Below are positions 12,657-23,889 of a stretch of DNA of 64,000 nt, piece by piece. The stretch comes from Laccaria trichodermophora (lineage: Eukaryota; Basidiomycota; Agaricomycetes; Agaricales; Hydnangiaceae). Within the stretch, counting starts at the first letter, position 1. Every line of letters starts with the position of its first letter. Position numbers and translations under genes: made by a program. The notes below the pieces were generated by a model. It was not told the origin of the DNA, made no database searches, and saw only the letters and a program-made list of their open reading frames with translations. Where the stretch lies: contig JACTVC010000052.1 in the NCBI GenBank assembly GCA_018417955.1, positions 62,001-126,000 on the forward strand, written 5' to 3'.

Positions 12657-13040
12657 TTGGATGGTATAGGGACCTTTAAGTCATTCGATTGCTTGTTGAT
12701 TATCTCTATCAATGTCATCCGGATCCGCGGATCCAAAATGCCTATGGTTGTGTGATCCGCATCCAGTACTGCCAGCGATATCAATCATCCGTGGGTGCGT
12801 GTGTAGATTTATCAATCATTTTCACTTGCATTGTGTGAACGTCACTGTCATCCGGACGTATGAATTGTCACTAACATAAATCACCCGCGGGTGCTTTATG
12901 TTCGATTCCCTCCGATGGGACATCGGAGGGAATCAAAGGCCATTCTAGAAGTCAATGGTGTATAATTTCAAAATATTAAAATGCGACAAGATCTATGTAC
13001 GACAAATACGAATCCCCCAATCTTCTGAGTAGCCAAGTAC
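12657..13040. other. Intergenic region between convergent genes, with a hairpin at 12904-12934
   Basis: No gene is seen. A perfect 13-bp inverted repeat with a 5-base loop (GATTCCCTCCGAT and its complement) lies at 12904-12934. Several CCGCGG cores (ATCCGCGGATCC, CACCCGCGGGTGC) resemble the repeat at 1.7-2.8 kb. Both neighbouring genes end here. Confidence 0.6.
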
Positions 13041-14464
13041 CTAATGCAGGGCTTTTGCCCGGTCGACTGGAGACCCGTCAACTGAGTTGTAGATAAATTG
13101 GCCCTCGTTGATGGAGGGAAGGAGTCCATCGAAGGAGGGAGACTGAGGCTGAATGTCGTGGGATGGAGTTGAATATCCCGCGGCCGTGTCGTCCGGACCT
13201 TTGTTTTGAATTGGGTCAACGTGACCCGCGGCCCCTTTGTGATCCGACTTCCCCTCGACATCTCCACCCCTCTCCACCTCTTTCAAAACTGCATCGTCCT
13301 CCACCACTTTGTCCCATCCCACTGCACACGATACCCTTGTCCGGCCCTCATCCAAATGCTTCAGAAGGCGACTGGCCGCGAGGTTTAAGCAGAATCCCTC
13401 CAGCTTCGCCAACCTCTCTTCAATATATTCCTCTCCGCGGCAAACATTTCGGACGTCTTCCTCGATTCCTGCTACCCTCCCGGCCAGACTGTCCATCTCA
13501 TCGGGAAGCTTGCTAGTGGCGGAGTCGTTGAGATGGAGCTTGTCGTTTATCCAGTCAATGAAGCCTTGAACGCGGGCTTGCAGCTTCTCGGATACATTGT
13601 TGAGCTGCTGCTGGGTCGTGATTCGAGGCAACGAGTCGACCCTTTCCCGGAGTGCCTCTAGCTCCTCGAGAGCGATGCTGCCTGTGTCTTGGATCTCGTG
13701 TTCCCGGAAGTGGTTGAACTTCTCCTCGAACGCCCTTTGACCTTCCTCCATGTCCACCAGCAACGACTTCTGCATCGCCAACTCGTTCTTCAACTCCTCC
13801 ATCTCCTGGTCCTTCTGCCAAATAGCTATGGCAGACATAGCCTCCACCCGCGCTGACGTCTCCCGAACCCTGCTGGACATCCTGTCCAGATCCATGGTGT
13901 GTTGCCGTATGGACGTCGAAAGGCTGTCCAGTCTATGGGTGAATGGATCTGGGATATCGTACGACGCTGGGGAGCCTCCACGGAGCTGAGCAAAAGTAGA
14001 CCCTGCAATCCTTGAGTAAGAATTTTCATAAAACAAATTGCGAACTTACTGGGTGTTTCTCCAGCATGACCTGGTCGTATGCTCGTGTCCCTCGACTTCT
14101 GCTCCGTAACGTTGACATCTGCCTCTGCTGTCTGTCGGCTTGATGCCCGCGTAACACGCAGAGCGACCCCCTGATCCTCCTTGGTAGCGGGAATGATCAC
14201 GTCCGCCACGGACTTCTCAGGGATCTGGTTGGGTCCGGTGTACCGTTTGTTGGCGTAAACGGTGGTCTTGTCCGCAGGGATCAGATTGGCGGCATCGTTC
14301 TTGGCGGGGGGAGGTCGAGAACCCCCAGTCTGGGCCGGACCATCCGTTTTCGCGGAAGCCTTGGTTGCCCAAGGACGAGGACGTGTCTCCTTTGGCGGGG
14401 GTGCATTGCCAGTGGCGGCAGCAGCAGCTTTCGGCGGAGGCTTGACAGCACTTCAGTCACCCAT
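13041..14464 (-). CDS. Coiled-coil protein of the KDZ/TET gene block, possible nonsense codon 4
   Basis: Two exons (14464-14050 and 14002-13041, intron of 47 bp) form a continuous 459-codon frame. The only flaw is a TGA at 14455-14453, the fourth codon after the candidate start (MGD, stop, SAVKPPPK). CGA to TGA is a single C-to-T change. If the stop is real, translation could begin only at an inner Met, for example near 14209. The N-terminal third is Pro/Ala/Lys-rich and disordered. The middle (about 13950-13400) is strongly alpha-helical coiled coil with heptads (MSSRVRETSARVEAMS, LEELEALRERVDSL, NVSEKLQARVQGF). The C-terminus is acidic and disordered. Similar coiled-coil ORFs occur as cargo in fungal transposons, but the family is not recognised. 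The role is unknown. Confidence 0.65.
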
Positions 14465-14700
14465 TTTAGGGTACCCCTGAGGTATATGAATTCTTTGATT
14501 TAAGGGTACCTCAAGGGTACCCATTCCAGGGTGGTATGTGAGCACCATACCAATACCATGGTACCATGGAATGGAAAACCCATACCATATCCCACTCATA
14601 CCAATACCAAGTTACCATACCATACTATGTCATGTTATACCATACCAGATGGTATGATATCACTTCATACCATCATACCAAAGCTGTCACAGGGTGTCTG
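14465..14700. repeat. GGTACC / CATACCA-rich simple repeat
   Basis: Imperfect inverted repeats built on GGGTACC (14477-14535) are followed by ACCATACCA-type units (14548-14690). No coding signal. It abuts the start of the coiled-coil gene and may mark a junction. Confidence 0.7.
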
Positions 14701-14719
14701 GGGTCCTTTTCCAAAATAT

Positions 14720-15289
14720 ATAAATTATTTCTGCAGGCTGCAATACTGGTCCATTGGGTGCCATTTTTTGTGGGGGGGTTCTCCAGGTTTATCCTGAGAT
14801 ATTAGGCTACAAATCAAGGCCAGATAGTCCAAGCCATTCATTGAAAATTAGTTCAAATGGGGATTATCCCAGCTTTCCCATGCATCAAAGCTGTTAGATG
14901 ATACCAATATTTCACAGTCCTATCCATTAGAACAATATTCATCCAAATAAAACAATACTGCATCCATTGTGATGAAGTGGTCACTGAGAAGCAAAGAAAA
15001 GTGGAATGGTTCTTCAGGTTTTTGCTAAGATTTCCAACTCCAAGTGGAGGCCAGATAGTCAACTCCAACCTTTGAAAATCAGTTCAATTGAGTTTTCTCC
15101 TGGGGTTTTCCATTCCTGAAAAGCCATTAATATGAATGCTTTCAATAATAGGGTAAGTATATTTTGTTCAGTATGGCCAATCAGACAGTCCTGCCCACTT
15201 ACATAGCATATACATATAGTCTTGCCAACAACACCATCATATAATCTCAATTTTCTTAAAATCTGCAATCATGGAATCAAGTATTGTTG
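14720..15289. repeat. Diverged tandem repeat, about 215-230 bp unit
   Basis: The phrase CCAGGTTTATCCTGAGATAT..GGCCAGATAGTC (about 14783-14832) recurs, diverged, as TCAGGTTTTTGCTAAGATTT..GGCCAGATAGTC (about 15015-15060). The same following AGTTCAA..TTTTC..CCCAT blocks also recur. A weaker third copy may follow. No gene seen. Confidence 0.55.
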
Positions 15290-15569
15290 GAGGTCTTATC
15301 AGTGCCCCCCTAATTCCTGCAGGAATCCGGTCATTCCTGAGGATTCCGGTGGATTCCAGAGGAATGAAATTTAGCAGGGAGGCCTGCTATTTTCATCATT
15401 CCGGTGCCTTACCATTCCGGCGGAATTTGGGCATTCCGGAATTGACACCGGAATGTTCCGCAAGAACGGCAGGAACGGAATGCAACGGATTCCGGTCAGT
15501 TGTTTGTTTATTTTACCTTTGTTACCAAACAAACGCAACCTTACCAAACAAACGCAACACGCTTTCCTT

Positions 15570-16565
15570 TCCTCCCACCAACAACCATCCTCTTCCCCGC
15601 CACCTCCATTCCCTCCCACCAACCACGTTGCCAACGGCGACAACCACAACGACGCCGCACCACCCAACAACGGCCACGACAACGCGAACACGCTAGGTGG
15701 ACGACGAGGCGACGTGGCAACGGGACGACGGCGAACGACGACGACAAATGTCGTCGTTCGTCCCAATTGGGGATTTCGTGAGTCCGTCCCCCCCAATCTG
15801 AGCTGACCTGCATTCCAGGTCCAAACGGACGACGATGTGGCACCACCACCATGCATGGTCAACGACATCAACACATGACAGCATGATTCCACCCACCAAA
15901 CTGCCTCGGCACTCACGAAACAACGTCCAGCACCCACATAACATACCCACGACACACGACAGCACCATGTTAACACCCAACCCCTCACGATAGCCGCCCA
16001 GCGCCCACCATGGCACACAACAGCACCACCCCGCCCACGAAAACACCCCAGCGCCTACGGAACAACGCCCAGCGCCCACGACAGCATCACCCCGCCCACG
16101 GAACAACGCCCAGCGCCCACAATGGCGCGTTGTCGGCCACGAAAATGCCCCACCGCTCACGATAGCCGCCCAGCGCCCACACAACAACGCTCAGCACCTA
16201 CGATGGCACACGACGGCACCTCCCCGCCCATGAGAACACCTCCATGCCCACGGACTAACGCCCAGCGCCCACGATGACACCACCCCACACACGAATCGAC
16301 GCCCAGCGCCCACAGAACAATGCCCAGCGCCCACAGAACAACGCCCAGCCGCCCACGAAACTCAACCCAGCGCCCATGTACACCCCCAGCGCCCCCGTTC
16401 ACCGCCCAACGCCCAACGCCCAAGAAACAACGGCAACCAGTCAGCACATCACCACCGGGCGAGCACGACAACCCAACGCTACAGCAACCACCGAACACCA
16501 TGATCAGGGGGGCCATTTTGTAGTTCCACGGCGCCGTCGTTCGTCAACGCGGCTACACATGATTT
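15570..16565. repeat. GCCCAGCGCCCACRA-rich low-complexity domain of H
   Basis: Imperfect units such as AACGCCCAGCGCCCAC repeat many times from about 15990 to 16420, preceded by CGACGACGA-rich sequence. The reading frames are biased and not called. Confidence 0.8.
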
Positions 16566-16883
16566 GAGATGGTGGGGATCCCACCCACCATCTCGTTTAT
16601 TTATTGATCAATCATGCGATGGGGAGGACCTCTTTAGTTATGACGACGTTATTCGTCGTCGTTCGTCCACGTCGCTACATACCTTGTTTTTTCTTAGGCA
16701 TAAGGTGTAGAATAGATTAATAAATTAAATTAAAATTTCCTAAATTGGAAACAAGAAACCCTTTGCCCTGCTATAAGACTATGTGGTGAGATTCCACTTT
16801 CCTCCCACGTCTTTCTTCCCCCCCCACTTTGTTCTTGCCATCCCATTTCGCTTTTTTACCCTCTAACCTTTGTCTTTACTATT

Positions 16884-19087
16884 ATGAGCGCCCGAGAGCT
16901 TCGTTCCTTACAAGCTGGGGTGGCTTCTCCTCCCAAACGAGGCCGGAAACGTGGCCAGTCTAATTCTGAAGCAACAAGTACCAAGCGTGCCAAGGCCACA
17001 ACTAAGAGTGAGGATGAGGGGAGTGGCGAGGGAGAACCAGCAGCTGGAAAGAGCACTATGAGAAAGGGAAAGGCTGGTGGTAAGAAGGGGAAAGGAGCAA
17101 GGTATGTGACTGACCTCATATCAGTATGTGTGTGCTGACCATTTTATTTAGGATGACTGGTGCCCAGCGAGCAGCCAGTGACAAGGCTGAGAATGATAAG
17201 GGCATCCCAGCTAAACTGACACCGTGAGCTTTTTACTTTTACTTTTAGTTGATTATTTCTAATGCTATATTGATAGTGTTGAACGAGCTCTTGAAGCTGC
17301 CAGCACTTCTGTTGCACCTCCTAAGCGTGCTGGCCGCTCATCTACTGCCTTCCTCCCCCCTGGTCCTACTGTTTCAAGTAGCCGTTCACGTATCAACCGC
17401 GAGCCTGAAGTTACTGCCACAGGTGAAGAAACTGGCGAGGAGAGCAATGGGGAAGATGATGGGGAAGATGATGAGGTTGGTGAGGGTGAAGGTAATACTT
17501 GTTTTATTATTGTTGTTTCATGTATTTATTTTTTCTTTCTAGATGTCAATCCAAAGGAGAAGGAGGTTATCCGATTTGGCCCACCAAGAGGCCGTCGTCA
17601 GGCCAAGTCAGGTTCTGATCATCGTAAGCCCATCAGTGAAGGTATTACTTATTTTATTATTGTTGTTCCATGTGTTTATTATTATTTCTAGATGTTGATA
17701 AATCTACAAGCCATGATCAGTTGGTCAAAGGTAATATTTTGGTTGAATTGGTTATTTCTGCCATTTATTAGACTTTTCTAGATATCAATATTTCTGGTCT
17801 TGCACCTTCTGAGCAGGAAGTACCTGCTAATGGGTCTTCACGTTCTACAGGAGGTGTTTTGTGTGGGCAAGCTCTTGGAAATACTTTCAATATAGGTGAT
17901 TCCATTGGTAATGTGCCCCAAGACATTGCACCCCTCGCCAATGGCCGAATTAATGTTACGATTGTGCAACAACCCCCTTCAGATGCTGTCATCGAGAATC
18001 CCACCTCACTTCTGAATGTCAGATCCCCCTGTTATGACACTTTGGGCCCAATTCTGAAAAAAGTTGCGAAGTCCTATTCTCCTGTGCGCAGTAAGTACTT
18101 CATTATTTATGGATATACAATATATAATAAAGCTTTGTCCCAGAACACAATTATCGTGTCTATGTTTTAGATCAGAAGCAGTGGTCTATCATGGGGCGTT
18201 ACAATATTGTAGTTGAGGATGATGAGACTGCTGTTTGGGAGGAGGATGAGACTGGTAAGGTGACACATATTCTTCTGGTAGGTTTTATTGCTTGTTCTTG
18301 ATTTCAATTTGGCTCAAATTATATCTAGGAGAATGACCAGGTGGTTGCCTCTGCAATCCCCCCATCATTCCATCGACGCTCTACTTCTATCAGTTCTCAC
18401 CCAGGATCTGTTCCTGGTTCTCCCTCAGGATCTGTTCCTCGTTCTTCATCAGTAGTTCCTTCTGATTCTCGTGGACATTCTCTTGCATCATCTGTTAGTA
18501 CATCTGAGGTGTCTGGCCCTTCTAAGCTTTCTAAAGAGCACAAAGCTCTTCTTCTGGACTATCTTGGGATTGACAGAGACCTTGCCTTTCTGGAATCATC
18601 TGGGTTATGCTCATCTTACCAGAAGTTCAAGGCTATTGTAAATTCTACTCCTAAAGTTATGAGCTTGGGCAAGGATGAAGAGTGGAAGGCACAATTTGAT
18701 GGTGCAGCTGTCTAGGTTCCCAACATTGTCACCTTCATTGAGATCTTTATCGCCAAGTCCCAGTTCTATCAGTATTGGAGGCCACTATTTCTACGAGCAC
18801 AGGAATATCCTGAGATGCGAGACTGGCTTGATGAGGCAGAGGATTGCCTTTCCACTGAAGATTTGTGGGGGAAAGGTAGTCGTAATCTGGGCTTTCCTAA
18901 CTTGAAGAACTGGCTTGAGAAAAAAGATCGGGAGGTAGAGATGAAGAAACGTGATCGGAAGGGAAAGAGGAAGGCTTCAGATAGTCCAAAGAAAAAGAAT
19001 CATGACAGGGTGGTGCAGAGAAAGCACAAGAAGGTTAAACAGGCAAGGGATTCAGAGGAAGAGGAGGATGAGGATGCTTCTGAGTAA
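16884..19087 (+). pseudogene. Accessory gene of element H, nuclear-type protein with an in-frame TAG
   Basis: It starts at ATG 16884 (MSARELRSLQAGVASPPKRGRKRGQ) and continues over about nine short exons; the first are 16884-17101, 17152-17223 and from 17276. The product is rich in Lys/Arg and Ser/Pro: an AT-hook-like PPKRGRKRG near the N-terminus, acidic stretches (EDDGEDDEVGEGE), a Ser/Pro repeat (GSVPGSPSGSVPRSSS), and a lysine-rich tail ending EEEEDEDASE at 19087. A TAG at 18713-18715 lies in the middle of an otherwise continuous frame (FDGAAV, stop, VPNIVTFIEIF). CAG to TAG would be one C-to-T change. Basic/acidic tails suggest nuclear function. It precedes the transposase by 68 bp on the same strand and is probably transposon cargo or a DNA-binding partner. 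Family not recognised; middle exon borders approximate. Confidence 0.65.
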
Positions 19088-19154
19088 GTAGTGTTGTGAC
19101 TTTTTTTTGGTTTCTTTTTTTGGTGTGGTTTGAGCCTGGACAAAGAAAACTGAT

Positions 19155-21546
19155 TTGTACAATAGTTCTACTTTTTTTTTCAGACGGGCTTTTTTGTTTC
19201 TACCATCAGTTATCTCTCTTGTACTCCAGCACTGGATTCTAGTCTGGCTTTTCATCTGGTCAAATTTACTTTTATGTGCATCTGCCACCACTCCAGTGCA
19301 ACAACCATTTCCAAATATTCCATTTAGTACTTTCAGTGACACAATCCAAATGATCTTTGGCTCTAATGTCTCTTTGGCCACTGTTCTTGCAGTGTCATTC
19401 ACATTATTTGAAAATCCTGATCTATTGAATCTTCATTTTCGTCAACAACAACGGATATATGGTGATGAAAACAAAGTCCAGATTTCAGGATGGATAATTG
19501 CATTGATCAATGCCCTAGTGGACAAACTTGGAAACAAAAGAACTGAAACTTTATTCTCTGAAATTGAACTTGCACGAAAGCCAGATCAAAAGGCAAAGGT
19601 TGATATTCTTGCTGGAAAGCTTGACAAACTAGCTGGCTGTCTAAAACTATCAACATTTGATGAGAAGGGAAGCTATAAAGGAAAATTACTTCCTCTATCA
19701 CACAGTAGGATAGAACCAGCTTATGTCATCTGTCCCCCTTCATTTGCATGTCAAACTCAAGACTGTAGTCCAAGATCATTGCGTCAATCCACCAAAAGTT
19801 CTGACATACCATTGGTTACTTTGATCAAAAGGCAGACAGTATACCAACATGTACCTGTGCTCACTGGAAAGTGTCCAAGCTGCAAAACATTATATGCAGC
19901 TGATCATGAAAGATATGAAGATACATCAACTGTTGAGAATACTTTTAAACGAGTCTATATAAACTCAGCCAAATATTTGAAAGTTGGCCAATCAATCTGG
20001 GTTGATCGTGGGTTTGCACTGGCAGCTTTAAATGCTATGTATAATTTCCATGGTTCAGCATCTGCATTTTCAGAGTACTGGAACAATACATATGGAACAA
20101 GAGAAGTTTCAATTACACGTGCTCATGTCTGGCAAGCATTTGTACAACAATCTGTTCGCACAATTGCTGAGGAATCTGAATTTGATGCTGAATTTGATGA
20201 TGGATTAAATATCAAAGAAGTTACTACTCAAGCATTTTCACTCTTGGGAGAAGATGGAATTATCAGAGCTTCAGAGGGTCATGCTTGTATTGAGTGTACT
20301 CAAAAACGCAAAGATACAAGTGATGTGGTTTTTAATAATCCAGCAGCTGTTGTTGGTGTTGATGCTACAGATGAAAATATTCCTGCCTTGGCAGAACCTC
20401 CTGAGGACATGGAAGTTGATGCACCTCAGGTCCCTTCAGATGATAACATGGATACTGATGATATCCCAAATATAAAAATGGTTGTTCTTGATGGTATAGT
20501 CATGGGTCCCCAGGTAAATGAATTACTTTTATATTCTTGTCATAGAGTTTGTTTGTTCACAATAATCTTTTTTAGCACTGTGCATATGATAATTGCACAA
20601 ATGACCTTTCTAACTCTCGTGGTGGATCTCTATGTGATATACATCACATAGAGCTTGCTTCTAAATGCTTAGTCCGTGGTTGTAATAACAGGAGAGTAGA
20701 AAGAACACTTGCATGCCAACAGCATGAACCACAGTGGCGTAAACATGCAAAGAACAGCAAACGCCACAACCAAGCTGGAGTCCGTCGGATGTTACAACGC
20801 CCTGGGGAGAATAACCCTTGGGAGCCAAATCGTAGAGGACCAAATCCCCAACAACATGATGATCCAAATGCAGAACCACGAGAACCCCCCAATTACTTTC
20901 GTGCAGGTAGATTCTATTGTGTTGAAACTGTTTGTGCACCTTGTGGTGTTGTCATTGCTTGGACAAAGTTTGATAAGTCAGAATCACCAACAAATATTTT
21001 GAACTGGCTAGGAAAGATTTATCCAACAGAAGAATCAAGGCCTGATTATATCTGTATTGATAAAGGCTGTCAAGTACTTGCCACTGCAGTGGCAAATGGA
21101 AGTTGGGAGATTTGGAAAAAAACTACTCGATTTATTGTGGATGCCTACCACTACATCAATCACCGAGTAGCAGACTTCCTATGCCGGAAATATTGTAATC
21201 CTTCACCTGGTGATGGATCTGCTCCAAATCTGGTAGTCATAGCACATGATAAGAATGGAAGGCCATATCTAAAGCGAGCATTCAATACACAGGTATTTAT
21301 TCATGTATATTTCTGAGCTTGATACTAAAAATATTCTAGGTTTGTGAACAACTCAATGCATGGCTTGGTGGCTATCAATCAATTCTCAAACGTATGACAC
21401 CAGGCAATTTTAACTGGTTCATACACACCATGTTATTCTACCATACAAAGTATGTTCTCCACAAACAGCAGATGAAGAAACCAGAAGAAGGTGAGGAGGA
21501 TAACTTGGGTTTAGATGAAGATGTCCAGGATGATGAGGATAACTAA
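19155..21546 (+). CDS. KDZ transposase with CxC5/CxC6-type cysteine clusters
   Basis: Three exons (19155-20513, 20576-21292, 21340-21546) with GT-AG introns yield a continuous 760-residue frame. Cysteine clusters of the kind associated with KDZ transposases are visible: GKCPSCKTLY (Cys240, Cys243), HACIECTQKR (Cys378, Cys381) and a Cys/His-rich segment at the start of exon 2 (HCAYDNC..CDIHH..CLVRGCNNR..CQQHEPQW). The RNase H-like core follows, with candidate DDE residues Asp615 (ICIDKGCQ), Asp642 (IVDAYHY) and Glu695 (CEQLNAWLGG). The family motif TPGNFNWFIHTMLFYHT is near the C-terminus, and the tail is acidic. The first 40 residues are hydrophobic and may not be translated; a later Met is possible. 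The frame is intact, so this could be an active enzyme. Confidence 0.85.
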
Positions 21547-21841
21547 ATGACAGCAAAGGGAAGTATAAAGAAGTGTATACTAGTGTAATAGAAGTGTGCA
21601 GAAGTGTATATAGAAGTGTATATTAGTGTAAATTCACCAGATTCCAGTTCCATTCCTGAGGATTCCTGTCCCATTCCTGAGGATTCCTGAGGATTCCTGA
21701 GGATTCCTGTCCCATTCCTGTGGATTCCAGTTCCATTCCTGAGGATTCCTGAGGATTCCTGAGGATTCCTGAGGATTCCTGAGGATTCCTGTGGATTCCT
21801 GAGGATTCCTGCAGGAATGGGTGGGGCACTATAAAGTACTG

Positions 21842-22070
21842 CAATACTTGGGCGCAACGTAGATACCAACCCTGTAGTTTTAATGAGTTCGTTGTAGTAT
21901 TCAATCGTAAAATCGACTTACCACAGCCTTTCATAGGGAATCCTCTTTACTCCTCCTTGCCTCCTCATCCGCGTCTTCGTACGATTCCCTATACCAGTTG
22001 CGGGCGAGTTCAATGAGTCCCGGAATCCGCGCGTAAACCTCCTCGGCTTTTTCGCGGGTCGGAAGCCTGG
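21842..22070 (-). pseudogene. Gene remnant between H and the foldback element
   Basis: A minus-strand frame from about 22070 to 21931 reads RLPTREKAEEVYARIPGLIELARNWYRESYEDADEEARRSKEDSL, helical and charged, with CpG-rich codon use like the 3-14 kb genes. Its upstream part is cut off by the foldback element. Family not recognised. Confidence 0.4.
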
Positions 22071-23027
22071 ACTGGTAGCTACCATTTACATCATGTACTC
22101 CTGAGCTGTACCATAGGAATTCCTGCTTAGCTGCCGTGAATGAAATGAAATGAATTTTCATTCATTCACGGCACCTGTTTCATTCTTCATAATTTATTCT
22201 GTTTCATTCATTCCTGGCAACTGTTTCATTTTTTTATTTCATTCCACCATGGCAACTGTTTCATTCTTTGCTTCATTCATTCCTGGCGACTGTTTCATTT
22301 TTTTTCTTTCATTCCACCATGGCAACTGTTTCATTCTTTGCTTCATTCTTACTAGGGCAGTCATTCATTTTCATTTCATTCTTCTCAGGTGCCTATTTCA
22401 TTGCTAGAGCTGGGAAAATGATTATGTAATTGATGCAAAATATTTAAGTGCCTTATTTGGCAACAGCATGCTTATCTTGTTGTGTATTTGAGCCTCAAAT
22501 GCAAAAGTACCCCCATATGGCCCCCCACACCATTGCAGTAGGGCACAACACATATCAGGCATAATTGTATATTATTTCCTTATTTAGATGTGTATTAAAA
22601 CATTGAAATTGTTGCCTGAAAGAATGAAATGAAAATGAAGTAACTGCCTGGAAAGAATGAAATGAAAATTCCATGGCAATGAATGAAAAAAAAAAATGAA
22701 ACAGTCGCCAGGAATGAATGAAATGGAAGAATAAAGCAAAAGATGAAACAGTTGCCATGGTGGAATGAAAAAAAAAAATGAAACAGTCGCCAGGAATGAA
22801 TGAAACAGAATAAATTTCATTCTTGTCAGTAGCAATGAAGAAAACATTGAAATGAAATGAAATGAAACAAAAAGTACTTCATTCTCAATGGCAATGAATG
22901 AGAATTACTTGGAATGAAACAGGTGCCGTGAATGAATGAAAATTCATTTCATTTCATTCACGGCAGCTAAGCAGGAACTTCTATGGTACATGCCAGGTTT
23001 TACATGATGTAAATGGCAGCTACTAGT
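22071..23027. mobile_element. Foldback element M1 (ACTRGTAGCTRCC family)
   Basis: The left end ACTGGTAGCTACCATTTACA and the right end, reverse complemented, ACTAGTAGCTGCCATTTACA begin long inverted repeats (GCTTAGCTGCCGTGAATGAA and so on). The interior consists of GAATGAAA / TTTCATTC simple repeats and an AT-rich unique centre. It is about 90% like M2 by eye. No direct repeat is found at its flanks, unlike M2, so one side has probably been rearranged. Confidence 0.8.
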
Positions 23028-23773
23028 GTGTCATTGACGTCGCGTGTCGTCGTTGTCGTTGTCGTCGCGTGTCGCATTGTTGTTGTCGTGTGTTGTCGGC
23101 ATCGCGTGTTGTCGTTGTTGCGTTTCGTTGACACGTCATCGTGTCGTGGGTGGTGCTTGTCATCAGCCTCGGTGGTGGTTGTGGGCTGTTGCTGGGGTGT
23201 GGTATTGTTGCATGGGGTTTCCATTGTCATCAGGTCGGTTTGGACGAGGTATGGTGGTTGGGTGTGTCGAACGAGGTTGGAGATGGTGAGAAGGTTGTGG
23301 GAAGGTGGTGGTGGGAAGACAAAAGACAATGACGCGGCAACAAAGCCAACGTGCTTTCAGAACGTGCCGGGAGCGAGGGTATATCATGTGTAAATATTAT
23401 AGGGCTGATAAAGCCTTCATGGTGTAGTGGTTTATTGTGGTAGTAATAGCTGCCCAAGTGATTGAGTGTTCAATTCCCGGCTATGGTATTCTTTTTTTCT
23501 GGTCTAATAATAACAATAATAAATAAACAGAAATTGTAAACTCTTGCTGGACTCCATATGGAGTCTGGCTGGTTGACTGTGTTATGAGGTGGAGTCCATG
23601 CAGTCCAGATGGTGGACCTGGAGTCCAGGTGGAGTCCAGGTGGATCCTAGACTAACATTTGGCTGGGTTGCCACCAAAGAAAAAATCTGGATGAACAGCA
23701 GTAATCCATCTGGAGTCTGCTGGAGTCCATCTGGAGTCCAACCGGAATATGTGGAGGAGTGTAAAGTCCTCAC
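23028..23773. mobile_element. Truncated non-autonomous element, related to F
   Basis: From left to right it holds a CGTCGTTGTCGTCG-rich domain (23035-23180), GT-rich sequence, a tRNA-like segment (23413-23487), and TGGAGTCCAGGTGGAGTCC repeats. It ends with GAGGAGTGTAAAGTCCTC, whose complement GAGGACTTTACACTCCTC resembles the GAGGTCTTTACACTG end of F. The opposite end is missing at the border with M1. Confidence 0.6.
23413..23487 (+). other. tRNA-like sequence in a transposon end
   Basis: TGGTGTAGTGGTT resembles a Pol III A box and GTGTTCAATTCCCGG a B box, about 50 bases apart. The acceptor halves do not pair well. A similar module sits in F at 55636-55716, in the same orientation with respect to the GAGGTC end. 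Confidence 0.5.
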
Positions 23774-23889
23774 AAGGTGAAGAACTGCTAAATATGGCAG
23801 TATTCTCAGACCTAACACTTGCTAAATAAGGCCACTAGTTCAGGTTGGTTATCTAGTCTGAAATCTGGATCTTTATCATTCATACCCTC

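Larger units (their letters stand above)
15290..21841 (+). mobile_element. KDZ transposon H (candidate autonomous element)
   Basis: The left end reads GAGGTCTTATCAGTGCCCCC and the right end, reverse complemented, CAGTACTTTATAGTGCCCCA. Both run into TTCCTGCAGGAATCC repeats. Between them are a CpG-rich low-complexity domain (15570-16565), an accessory gene and a KDZ transposase. Element D at 51.7 kb shares about 250 bp of the left end nearly in full, and the right end including its TTTACACTAATAYRCACTTC motif. D therefore looks like an internally deleted relative. Unlike the other elements, H lacks a matching 8-bp repeat at its flanks (TATTGTTG left, CAATACTT right). The limits may thus be those of a rearranged element. 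Confidence 0.75.

Noticed and set aside
15571..16567. Arg/Thr-rich frames in the low-complexity domain of H as the N-terminus of the transposase
   Set aside because: There is no continuity with the accessory gene at 16884, and the sequence is a GCCCAGCGCCCAC repeat.
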